60,000 nt of DNA from NCBI RefSeq assembly GCF_008831285.2, contig NC_045144.1, positions 16,295,858 to 16,355,857 of the forward strand, written 5' to 3'. The translations under genes and the position numbers were made by a program. A model generated the notes under the pieces. That model saw only the letters and a list, made by a program, of their open reading frames with translations, was not told the DNA's origin and ran no database searches. Shown piece after piece: positions 1 through 12,200 of the stretch (position 1 is its first letter; each line of letters begins with the position of its first letter). The stretch comes from Nymphaea colorata (Eukaryota > Streptophyta > Magnoliopsida > Nymphaeales > Nymphaeaceae).

Positions 1-437
1 ATGTCGATTGGATTCAGTAGGAAACAGGGGCAGGGCAGGTGTGGGCTATGTATGGACAATTGCACACAGGGATTCCAAAATACTTTTTATTTTTATATTG
101 ATATTTTGAGCGATTTTTATCATTTACATATTGGTATTCTTTAAAAATTTAAAATTTTACTCCCCCCCTGATAAAAAAAAACTTAGATTCTTGTTCTCTT
201 TTATGATATGCACTTCAAACTTTTGCCTAATCAAATTGGATATAATAAAAAAGGTCAAAAGTTGGCCTTTAACGGCTTAGATTCTTATGAGAGAGTGCAA
301 ACGGTGGCATAAACGACATTTAAGTTGAAGGGTACACAGTAGGACCATGGGTGGTTCAGCGGGTGGTGGGTAGTGGTGGGTTCCTTCTCGCTCTCCAATA
401 AAATAAATAAATAAAAGTTGACATCTTTTGATCAAAG
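1..437. other. AT-rich flank, no gene seen
   Basis: No open frame with recognisable protein character and no RNA gene signature is visible here. The stretch is A/T-rich with a poly-C/poly-A run near 160-180 and a G/T-rich patch near 345-385. It abuts the target-site duplication of the transposon that starts at 446. Confidence 0.5.
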
Positions 438-445
438 GGTATGCA

Positions 446-856
446 TAGGAATGTTCAACAAGCAAGTCGAGCCCAAACCGAGCCAGCTTGAACTCTGACT
501 CGAGCTGAACTCGGTTAACCAAGTGTGAACTCAAGCTTAACTCGTTTAAGCTCGTCAGTGAATAATGATTCTCATCTTCTTCAGATTATGGAGGAAGAAA
601 AAACAACTACAATATTATTCTACTGTTCTTTTCTAAGACATAACTTATTCACCAGAAAATAGTGTGTGAAGAGTATCAACCTAAATTTCATTGTTTACAT
701 CAAAAATTAATTATACAACCATTCATATAACCTAACGTTTGAAACAAAGAAACTATATAACCTAACGTTTGAAACAAAAAAACTATCACCTGGTTTGTGA
801 CTTGTGGTTGCAGCCTGATAAAAAGAGGAGCTAGGAGGAAAAAGAAGAAGAAAAGG

Positions 857-892
<36 letters not shown>

Positions 893-1100
893 GAAAAATA
901 AAAAGAGGGAGAAAACATAACAGAAAAAATGAAAAACAAACTAGCCAAGTCAAGTTTAAACTAGTCGAGCTCATGTAACTTGAACTCAACTCGCTTATTA
1001 CTCAAGTTTTAACTCGAGCTCGAACTCGACTCATTTAATAAGCGAGTCGAGCTTGAGCTAAGCTTATACGAGCGAGTTCTTGACTAGTTGTACATTCCTA
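446..1100. mobile_element. hAT-like non-autonomous element with 8-bp TSD
   Basis: The element begins TAGGAATGTTCAAC and ends with the near-perfect inverse GTTGTACATTCCTA. It is flanked on both sides by the exact 8-bp direct repeat GGTATGCA (438-445 and 1101-1108). The subterminal regions are packed with short CTCGAGCTCGA-type inverted motifs (about 465-555 and 950-1075), as in hAT-type DNA transposons whose subterminal repeats bind transposase. An (AG)n microsatellite lies inside at about 860-888. No transposase frame is present, so it must be mobilised in trans. The TSD and termini are seen directly; the superfamily assignment is inferred from TSD length. Confidence 0.8.
860..888. repeat. 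(AG)n microsatellite
   Basis: Uninterrupted AG dinucleotides lie inside the hAT-like element. On the minus strand they make a meaningless Leu-Ser open frame. Confidence 0.9.
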
Positions 1101-1108
1101 GGTATGCA

Positions 1109-3002
1109 ACCATTCTCCAATTGTAAGCCTATTAGTGGTTAGGTCCCCATTTTTGTTGCCCAAAAATAAGCACGTATAAGAAAAGCAGGATATACATAGA
1201 GGTGTTTCATTCTTGTTCCACTGGATGCCAGGAACTGGCCCTAGTGTTTCAGGGACGGGAAGAACAAACGCGGCCCCAAGAGGGAGTGTTTTTGTTTCAA
1301 GCAGGTTCCTCGACGTTCTTCAAGGATAACTTCAGAACGGCCAAACAGAAGCATGCCAGATGGGGACGACGGTTGATCTGCGTTCCACAGAGGTGCGTCT
1401 TCTGCAAATCAAACGCCAGACACGCTTCCTCTCCCTGCAATGCATGACGAGGAGTCTACCAACTTCAAGGCCTTGATCTCTCCTTTGTCTATAAGCTCCC
1501 ATTATGTAACCAAATCTGCAAAAAAAGACTTAAGTTTTCTTCTCTGGCTCTACCTTCCAGGACTGCTCTCATCTTAACGAGCATGAACTCCAACCCTAAC
1601 CACAGATGTTCTGTTGCTGTGTTGCATGTGATTTCGGAAACTTCGTGTGGTCTATTCAGACAGCCTCTAGCAGAAGTGAGGATAATGCCTTCTTGCCTCC
1701 AGCACCACCCGTCATGCACCATTGTTATGGCTAGCCAAGTTCTGCAAGTTCATAACCTATCCTGTTCCATCGTTATTCCTCTTGTTACAGCAAGGATTAT
1801 GATCTCCCTCTAGCCATGTGAACTCTGCAACCAGACATGACTTCTGATTTTGGGGAAGGCATGGTTCTGTCACGCAAAATTTTCCGATGACAATTAAGGA
1901 AAAAAAAAGGTATCCAGATATTCACAAGACACCCTATTTTAAAAGCACAACTGTACCACCATATGAACTCCTGCCCAGCATGACACGAGACTCACTTTAT
2001 TGATCTTACCAACGATATTGAAAACTTGAAAATTGATTTCCTTGTGAATTGAAAAAATCCACAAAAAGGCTTCATAGGTAATAAAATTTTTAGACCTTGC
2101 ATCTAGCAGCTCAGATTCTTGGCACATCCCCTCTTCCTTTCGGAAGAAAATTGTCAAGCTTCGACGCTAGCTCCTTAGTTCTTGTCAACCTACTATAAAA
2201 GGACAGACCCTAGTCATCCACATCCATGGAGCCCTTGAAAGTCTGTGTCTCTTTTGTACATTGATAAGATTGAATCCCTATATTTTATGTTCATTTTATG
2301 TTCAATGAACTACTTGTTTGTGCTTAGAGGTGTTTAGTGTAGGTGGTCAAGCCAGTGACTGGTAAAAAGCCAGTCTCCGGTCCAATTCTCGGGGGTGAGG
2401 GGAAGGAAGGCAAGAATTGGCTTAGTTCCTTCAGGAAATGCTTGTCCTCAGTGCTATCTGAGAATTATATGAAGTTTTTCTGTTCAAGAATTCTCCAGTT
2501 CTCATCATTAATTAATCAGTCGATCAAGCAACACAAAGATGGCAAAGCTTAGCCTGCATTTAGTTCAAACTTTCAACTTCTTTATAGACCCAAAGAAAAT
2601 GAATGGAAAAACAAAGAAAAACTCGATGTATAACACAAGATTCAGCTTGAAGTGTTAACAGCTAGCTGAGAATCTAAACAAAGAAATAGAAACATGTCGA
2701 GGGGATGAAAAAAAATTCCCTCCTGTTGCTTCATTACAGGAAAAAGAGTGTCCTTGACAAACACAATAGACATGCCCTCCATTGACAAGCTCTATAAAAA
2801 ATTGACTATTAGAAAAAAAGAAAAACTGCAAGCTGAGGGAATTTGTTCCCTAATGCACAACTGGTACAAGCGCACCGGACTTCCAAGGGCATAAAAGAGC
2901 ATTTGGAACAAATTAAATATTTACAACATGAGAAAATTCATGCTACAGATTGTAGGAAGAAAGAACCATCGACTTCCACTTTTGAACTGTCGGCACCTCT
3001 GT
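1109..3002. other. 3' flank of the 5-phosphatase gene
   Basis: No gene was recognised. The high-coordinate end should contain the minus-strand 3' UTR and polyadenylation region of the inositol polyphosphate 5-phosphatase gene that stops at 3003. A TATAAAA box at 2194-2200, followed by a T-rich segment with repeated TTTTATGTTC, resembles the promoter part of an LTR or a lone core promoter. No convincing frame follows it. Confidence 0.4.
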
Positions 3003-5811
3003 TCATGGACATTGCCAGTTACGAAAATCAGGAACAAAGTCAGGAGTGTCTGGCATACTTCGATGTTCAGACCTGTGCAGATGGTTGGCACCCCTTCTGG
3101 AACTACTTCTAGAATCTGCTCTTGGTGCCTTGGAAGAAAAAACATGCCGAACATGTACTTCATGGCTCCTAGTCTCTGTCGTGCAAGCACCTCCAATAAC
3201 TATTTCCAATACCAAATCCTGATCTCTGGTATCTTCTGACCACCAAGTTTGGGGCACCCCATCAACAAATTCCTCCTGATTTTGGACCTCTTCATGGTGA
3301 ACTGAAACTTCTATTACTTGACCAGGCTTAATTACACCAACAGCTGGATTGACCTAGAGGCAAGAATATGAAGCAAATCGATTAAAGCTTCAATCAGAGA
3401 GAGTGAAAGGTTAAGTATGAAAATCAGAAAAGTATCAACAGAATATGACCTCTCCATGGATTCCAAAAAAGGGAAAATAAGATTACTATCAAGGAATGAT
3501 ACAGTTATTGAAGAACAGATGGAAGGAGAGGTCACCTCAAGCCAGCGAGGAAATCCATAGCCACCTCTAGTATTATTTTCAGAGGCAAATCCATCATCCT
3601 TGATGGTGGTTTGCTCTTTGCATATTATCTTGAAAGTTGCCTTGTTCCTGACACACCTGTTGGTGATACGAAGGACCGAAGTGTCCTGGTTTTGCAATAT
3701 AATGTTGTTTGTACTGACAATCGTTTCAGGTATACAACTCAAATCCTCCAGAGCAGCCTGAATTTTTGCATTAGATAAGATAATCTCCCCAAATTCCCTT
3801 CTTCTTATCTGCTCATCAATATGTGCAATTTCCACAAAGAATATGCATCTGACAGGCTTGTGATCACTGTCTGTAACATCCATGCAAGCTTCATAGCTGG
3901 TAAGAGAGAATACAAACATTAAACAATTAAAATTTTCCTAACTAAAAACGTGAAAATATTTATGGTAAGTACACAAGTCATAAACAACATACTGTTTTAT
4001 ACATGCAACCACAGGGCACTCTAATGAGCACTGAGAACCTGCAGTGGCACGGTTATCACGATAAAGAATACGGTCACACCAAGCAGGGATGCGCTTCTTT
4101 TCACCCGAATCATATCCTGGTTGGAAGGAAGAACCATGTTAAATCTCCAGAAAATGAAACTTTATGAAGGGGTCCCAGGAAGCAAACAAAAGATACTTCC
4201 AAAAAGCTGGAATTATACGAAATTTTTTGCCATTGAAGGAGGTGAAGATGATGTAGCTGCAACATCAACCCTCACCTTGTAGACCTGCTTGGTGCCTCTC
4301 AAACTTATATGTTGGTGGGAATCTCACAAGTCCTTCACGCAGTCCTTGGAACACCCTCCCAGCTTTCATTTCAGCTCTTAGTTGGTCCCTTTCTCGGAGC
4401 CAGTCAAAGCATCTCTGAGATACAAAGTCCCGAGCTTCATCATAAGAAATACCATAGAGCCGATAGTTGAAATCACCAAGAAATATTATCATGTCTGCTT
4501 CAGATAGCTCAGGTTTGTTTTCTTCCTGGTGAAATCCCGTGGCCTGGAGAAATGAAAAAACATAGATATGAAACCTACAGAACGTTGGTGAAGCGAGATA
4601 AAGATAAATTACATGTGGCAAGTCTTACATTTCCACCACGAAGCAAATGAACAGCATTAGCTGCAGTAAGAACAACAAAGATTCAGATTTTAAAAGCTAT
4701 ATAACAAGTGCACATAATCACAGATCAATTGATGCATCTTACAAGTAACAGCATTTATTGCACTGGTTGGTTTATGGAAGACCATATTCCGGTAGACATG
4801 ATCAAAATCTGCATTTCGTCGATTAACAGCTTCCAAGTGTGCAGCAAAATGGCAGTTGACAAAGCACATTGTCCGATCATACACTCTCATCTTCAGGCCG
4901 ACTGCTCCCTGGAACAATAAATAATATGATATTACATTTAAGGAAAAATAAAAAATCCATTCTGAGAATCGGCAATAACCCAAAACAGAAGTATCAACAT
5001 ACCAAGAGGCTTCTAATAAATGGATCTCAAACTCCAAACATCACAAAGTTGGAATGTAAGTATCAGCAATGTAAGTTGCTGTATGTTAACTACAGGAAAG
5101 ATCAGCTATGTAGACAATCACATAAGGGATGTCTGCCAGCCATTCTTAAGGGACAGGTTATCTCCAACCACATCAAGTTGGTAATACTTAGTTATTTATG
5201 CCCATGAAAGAGGATCCATCTTTTTCTTGAGGATGAAAACAATGCTCAATTCAAATGGGAGTAGAACTGACTAACACAAAACAAAGAATAAAAGAAACTA
5301 CTATTGTGGGAAACATTTCTTCTTAAGGAGAGGGGGTTTGGGAGGGTGGGGCGAGGAGAGAGAGATTTGAAGGTATGATTTAATATGTTATAACCATGTT
5401 AACCAAACAGGAAGATATTGGAATCAAATCTACAAGGTACAAAAGTATGAGACTATGAGTTGCCAAGGCAAGCAAGAAACTTGGTTATATATATTTACGG
5501 AATGATTCAGTAGTTGGAGAAAAATATGATACTGAGGGATGTCTTCCATAATCTGTAGAAACTAGACTTGTGTGATTGTAACCCCATGATACAAATGTTT
5601 CCATTATGAATGCATGAAAAAAAAAGGCCTAACAAGCTACTCCTACACAAAGCCAGAATCACAACACTGGGTGGTGAAGGCGAATCTGACTTGGTCATTT
5701 GTAATGGACGAAGTATCCACCTCTTCTACAGAATGAAGGCATGGAACCTTTCAGTGTTCATTGACAAGGATAGAGCTCATAACATTCAGTAGATACATGA
5801 TACACACACAG

Positions 5812-5852
<41 letters not shown>

Positions 5853-8742
5853 ATGAGAGACAGAGACAGAGGTAACTAGACCCTAACTTACAGAAAACAT
5901 GATAGTGTAACTACTGACTAATTTTCCCTAAACTAAAAACTAGAAGGAGAGGGTAAAATGCAAAAAGATTGAATAGTAGTTTTTATCACGAATAAAAGCT
6001 TGTTTTTTTTTGTATCCATTCAATCCAGCACTCAAACAGGGGCAGTCTTGGTAGTTTTTTAAAAAAATTTAAAACCATATGCGCCATTTATTTTCTAAAA
6101 GAGATAGTCTTTGTTAAAAACAAGCTTTAAAAGGGCATTTTTGGACTCGTTTTTTCTTTTTGGAAAATTCAAACAAGATTAGGGCTTTTAAGCCCTCGTT
6201 TCCCTCTTTCACGTTTTGTTTTGGTTGCTGCTCCGTGGAGACATGAGAGAAGGGAGAAGGCCACCTACCGTATGATTCGTTTTTTTACTAGTTTTTAGCA
6301 AGTTTCAATTTTCTTTACATATTTTTTTATTTTAACGTCAAAAAAACATTATTTTTGTAAGTTTATGAGTCTAGTTGGACATTTTTGTGTCCCCTCCTTC
6401 GTTTTTTGTTTATTCTATTCCTACATAATCTTTTAATTTTTTTCGATTTTTATAAAGAATTGATGAAATTTTCTCAAAATTTTTCCGAGAAAAATAGCTT
6501 CACCAAAAAATACCCAAGAAAAACTTTGCCGATATTTTCTGAGAATAGTATTTGTGGCTATGATTACAGGTTCATGTTTTCCAAAAGCCAGGATCTACTT
6601 TTCCTATCCCACTCTCTCCTGAATGCAGCATGGTACTTCAGTTTGGCACAGTATTATCATACTGCATTCAGCTTAGTTTCATTATCTTTCAAATACAGCA
6701 ATTTTCAAATAATAGGGCCAACAACGTTTATGCCAAAATTTAAACTGATTAGACTTTTTCTCTTTTTACATGTAAACAAATCAGATTTAATATATTTAAA
6801 ATAGCATTTTTATTAATTTATTAGCCTATCCATTACAGGTCCAGCTTCAAGCTTTCAACCAACATCATCACTGAGGATTTGTCACCGAACATGGCCTTTT
6901 ACCCAAACTATTTGATCAACAATAAGAATTATATCTAATGAGAGCACACTATTTTTCTTTTTATGTATTAAAATTATCAAATTATATTTTGTTACCCAAA
7001 TCCAGTGCAACCACTTATATTTCAAAGTGGATCCAGCATTACCTCATCGAATTAGGTTTTGCATCAAAGCAAAGACTTAGATTTATCATTTCTCTCTTAC
7101 TTGTCCATTAAATCTGGATTCAGAATTACCTCATCAATGGGATTTGCACGCAAATAAGGATTAGATTTACCATTTTCTTATTCAAACCCCATACAAGGAT
7201 TTAGCTTTTTTCTCCCATGCCACATACCTTGTTGCCAATGGCACGTCCAAAACCACATGGTACTGCTGCCGCATCTACATCACCAACAAATGGACGCAGG
7301 TGCTTTCTGATCCTGCAAGGAGACAATTTCTCAGACAAGGATATGCTGATTCACTAAAAAGCAACTTTTTTTTCTTCTTGTTTTGTGGTTGCAGGTGGCA
7401 AGGAAGAGGAGGGTAGGGGTGTTTGGAAAGCTCACCATACAGCGATTAGCAATCCTGCTAGCTGTCTTGATCCAACACGCTCAAAACTCGTTCCTTCATC
7501 TAGTACCTTCCCAATAGTATCTAACCACCATTGTCCGTTAGAACTCCCCTCAAGTCCAACCTAGAAATAAAAAATTAACATACATATGGAGATTGAAACT
7601 CATTTGAAATCTAATATGAACCACACAGTAACATAAAGTCGGATCTCAGTAACAGATACATACAAGTTTCAACCTTAACCCATTAGTTAAAGCAATAGTA
7701 ATAGTCAAATAGTGACAACTGACAATTAAGACAAGAACATATATATGAAGAACATTTTCTGCGGACAAAATCTGTCACATGGGAACGTGATTAAATTAAT
7801 CCATGTTAGACAATGCATAATCACAAAAAATATGCCTTTATTAGCTTGACAGCAATTTCCAACATCAAGATGTAAATCCCAAAGAACTAATCAGAAAGGC
7901 ATACATTAAATTTTGAATAATATGTAAGACCACTTCGTAATCCTGTTAGGAGACCACCAGATGCCTATGATGAATCTTCATTATGAAGATAGGATCCCAT
8001 GTTCAAACTTCATCCCACTGAAATCGAACAGTGAGTTGGATCATATCTTTAGCTGGATTCTTTTACGTTAACTTTTTCTTGGATTGGACCAGTATAAAAG
8101 AGTATGGACAATGATTTTTAAAACATTTAGTAAAATAAAGTGAGAGACTCCGTAACAGCAGCCCCAACAGAATGACATCTATGGGTTCCAAACCTTCTTT
8201 TTCCATTTCCGTTGGTGTTTTTCCAGTTGGCTCAAGTATTAAAAGGCATGACTTGAGCTCAAGTTTTAAAGGCTCAGTAAGTTTGAGCCAAACTAAGCGT
8301 TAGGTGCAAATTAAAGGATTTAGGCAGTGTTCGGATGACACCCCAACCGGGCTTTAGGAATGTTTGGGTATCATCAAAACTAGGTTTGAGGAATCAGTTT
8401 TGACAAAACCTGATTTTGTAAAAGGGAGTGAAAAAACTGACCCACCTTAGGTTGTTCATAAAAACCAGGTTTTGGGTGTGTCACCAAAATAGACAAACCA
8501 AGTTTTTAAAACTCATTAAAAAACTTGGTTTTTATAGAACGAAGTTTTCATAGATCTGGGTTAGATGAGACTGTCATCCAAACGCCTCAGACTTTTTCTA
8601 GACATACAGACAATGAAAACCCTCATGGTATTTGAACAAGAAATTTGCCAAAACCAGAAGTTTTGATGATGCCTATGACACCAGAGGCACAAAATGTTGT
8701 AAGTGTGTGAAAGAACAAATATATATATATATATATATACAC

Positions 8743-8777
<35 letters not shown>

Positions 8778-9205
8778 CATCAATGAAAGTATTTTCATGC
8801 CCATGAGCATCCCGACTGCCCCTCCACTCTCCCCCTCCCTCTCTTTCCCTCTGTCCCCGAGCCTCTCTCTCTGTCTACCACTCACTCTCCTATCCTCTCT
8901 TCCCCAAGCTTCTCTCCTCCTCCTGCCTAGTCTCTTCTCTTCTTTCCTTGTTTAGCCCATGACTCCAAGCAACAACGCTGTTGGCCATCCCTGTTGAGCC
9001 CCTCCCTCGTTTGTTGCATCAAGTAAGGCCATGGATGATGCAGCACCTCTTTCTGCCAGCCATGGCTGATGGCCTTTTTGGAAAAAAAAAACAGGGGGTG
9101 GGGAGAGAAAGAGAGCTGTAGTCCCTCTCTACATTGGCTACGGTAGATGCCTTACCACAAAAAGAGAGAGAAAGTGTGGAGGTATCAGATGGGAAATCTG
9201 CAGAA

Positions 9206-9256
<51 letters not shown>

Positions 9257-12200
9257 TTATTTATACATACATACATACATACACACACACATGGAAAATG
9301 AGTTAAACTGGTCTTAAAATGGGTTGGAATTTTAAATCCCTTGCCTCCCATAGGATTCATCAAGATCCACCAATCCTAGAGAGGAGAAGATAGTTGCGGA
9401 AAGGGTAAAAAAAGGTAGGTAGAAAGTGAGAGAGTTTCAAAGGGGTTGGAAAACCCAGTCCCAAAATGTGATTGGTTAAACACAAGCCCATTCCAATGTT
9501 AGAACAAACATACAAAAGTTTAAAATATATTACGAATGTCTTTTTTTTGTAAAAAATAAAAAAATGACAATATTTTCATATTGGTGATAAATATCAGAAA
9601 ATTTTCACATTTTCCCATTCTTCCTCGTGTGTGTGTGTGTGTGTGTGTGTATACACAACACACATATATGCTTGGGTATTTATTGGTGAAGTTTCTTTCC
9701 TGAAGCCTAGTCCTATCCTAAGCCCTTATTCAACCACTCAATCGCTTTGAGCCTTGAGCTAACTCATTGACCTCACTTGAGGAACTTTGGGGGAAGACGG
9801 CCGAATGGTCGCATACCACAGTGACCTTGAAAGGCGTCATGTCACCTAAAAGCATTTTTAACATTATGAATTCCTAGGAGAAATCTAAAGAAATCCAAAA
9901 AGTACAAAAGATATATAAAGAACAATTAAAAAAATGAAATTATGAGTTTTTTACTAATTTTCTTACAAAAATATGTTAATTCCAAATAATTTTTAAAATT
10001 TTAAAAGAAACACAAAACGGAAATACACTTAAGTATATTTATAAAGGATTTTTTAGAAAAAGGAAAAAAAATACAAGAATATTGGTTTTCCAATGATATT
10101 TTCCTGATAAAAATGTTCTCTCTTTCTTGAATGATATTAATGTGATACTTAAAAGTATTGCTGATATTTGTGACAAATATATGTGTGATATGATTATATG
10201 AGCTTAGGAGAGTGGAGTTCATGCACCTTGAGCTCAGTCGATTTAGCTGTTCAAGATAAAGCATTGGCTCAAGAAAATCATTTGAGAAACAAGTTGAACT
10301 TAGGTAACTAAACTCACATCGCAGGCATACTTGCAGCAAATCTAAAATGTTGTTTCCGAAGTGAGATGAGTATAACTTGAACATAGGTGCATCATATCAT
10401 GCTAAAATACCACAAATCCTAGGTGAAAAGATCAAATTAACAAAATTGTAAATAAAATATTTGTCTTTAGAGATTTTAAATAATCTTACAGATTCTTTTG
10501 CCGCAGCCATGGCAAGAAAACCGGCACCCATTTCAACCTCTTGCAAACCGACAACAATAATACCAACATCTGTTGCAGCAGAACCAATCCATGATATTAG
10601 TGAGTCATGAGAAGCTCTTTCTTGTCCAACATTCCACGTTCCAGTTAATATTTTCACTGTGTTTTGTTTTGCATAAAGAATCTCCTTCTTAGACAACTCT
10701 AATTTTATTGTGTTGTCAATAGCACTTGGAGATGCCATATTCCAAGCACGAATACCACCATGGTTTGCCATACTAAAAACATAGCCAGCGCCCACAGCAA
10801 TCTTGGTAACTGGAGCGCTATGAGCAACCCATTCTCCCAATAACTTCCCTTCAAGACTCATTACCTGAATAACACCACTTGCATAGCCTATCCATATACG
10901 TGTTCCAGCAGCACATAGAGACTGAACTGGAAAAGAATGGTGATTGAACTCTTGCAATCGGTTAGCATTCCCATCCCATTGTACCATTGAGCCATTGGCA
11001 CATCCAGTCCATATCATTCCATCTGCTGACATGATGATAGCATCTGTTCTTCGGTTATCATCCAAAAAAGGTGATTTTGCTGCAACTCGACGAACAGCAT
11101 CAGCTGCACCCATCAGGGCATTACGCGAACGCTGGAAAAAACTCAATGAAGATTGACTCTTCTCCTTTTTGGAGGATGTAACAAACTTCACCTTCATTTC
11201 ATCATCCACAGTTGCATCTTGAGCGGCAGAAAGATCTGGAAGAATCACAGCTTGCCCATCAAGTCCAAATACTTTCAGCAGTTCCTTCGTACGAGCATCC
11301 CTTTACAAAAAAATAGAGTTAGTTGATTTTGGTCTGACAAATGCCAAAAAAAGAAAAATCAATCAGATCCAAACTTCCATATGCCCAGCTAAGGTATATA
11401 ACCAGTTCACAGACAGGCATGATAACAAGAGTAATGAGAACTCATTGTGCAATGAAGATGCTTACCACAATGCAAAAGCCAAGTGCCCACCTCCCCACAC
11501 TTTCCCTCTACAAGTGTCTGCTAGCATATATTTTACATCACCAGGAGGCAAATGACACGTACCACCCACTGTTGCCTGACTGCGAAGGTCAATAAAAGAT
11601 TTCTCGATTCCTAAGATTGCTATATGCCTTTCTTCCTCAATCATACCAAGAGCTTTAGTAATGGCCTCCCAAGGCCAAATTTTAACAGAACCACCATCAG
11701 AACCAGACCATAAATCGCCTGAATAATCAATTAATATTATCAGATTCAGCAAAAAAAGCATCAGAAACTTTCTTAAGGTAAAACACATGTCAAGCTGCAG
11801 CACTATCCATTTGTATTTGATTCCATCAGAAACCAAGCAAAGTACGATACTCCTCCTTGTGTCAGAAAGACACAACAACAATGATGTTATGGCAGAAAAG
11901 ATAATTAAACTGAACTTAAACATGTTATGGTTAATCAAAGGAAATAAAAATTGGCTAATAATTTCTAACACATAGGAACTGAAAATGGAGACAGAAGGTG
12001 GTTTGAGTAACAAAAACTGGATACCTCAGCAATTCTCATTTCTCCGAACTAAAAAATTGCATATAATTCCGGCAAGAGGAAAAACAATTAGAGCACATAC
12101 ATTTTGTTCTCCAGATGACCCTCCGGCCCTTCATTCAATTTAAAATTGTTCTCCAGAAACCCCATGGAACATGTGGATGCAAAATGTCCAAAACTATATT

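Larger units (their letters stand above)
7561..10489 (-). other. Intron 3 of the 5-phosphatase gene
   Basis: At 2.9 kb this is the longest intron, with a GTAAGA donor. It interrupts the IPPc domain just after the VGLQEVEMG motif, between AAAKES and VGLEGS. It holds a Tourist-like MITE (8323-8586), AT and ACAT microsatellites (about 8718-8777 and 9209-9293), a polypyrimidine tract (8818-8950) and a (GT)n run (about 9627-9650). Confidence 0.85.

Noticed and set aside
6385-6804. 139-codon plus-strand frame in intron 5
   Set aside because: Phe/Leu/Lys-rich chance frame in T-rich DNA; no motif, and it lies antisense inside an intron.
8632-8955. 107-codon plus-strand frame
   Set aside because: It consists of AT-microsatellite (Tyr-Ile) and polypyrimidine (Ser-Leu-Pro) translation inside intron 3 of the 5-phosphatase gene.
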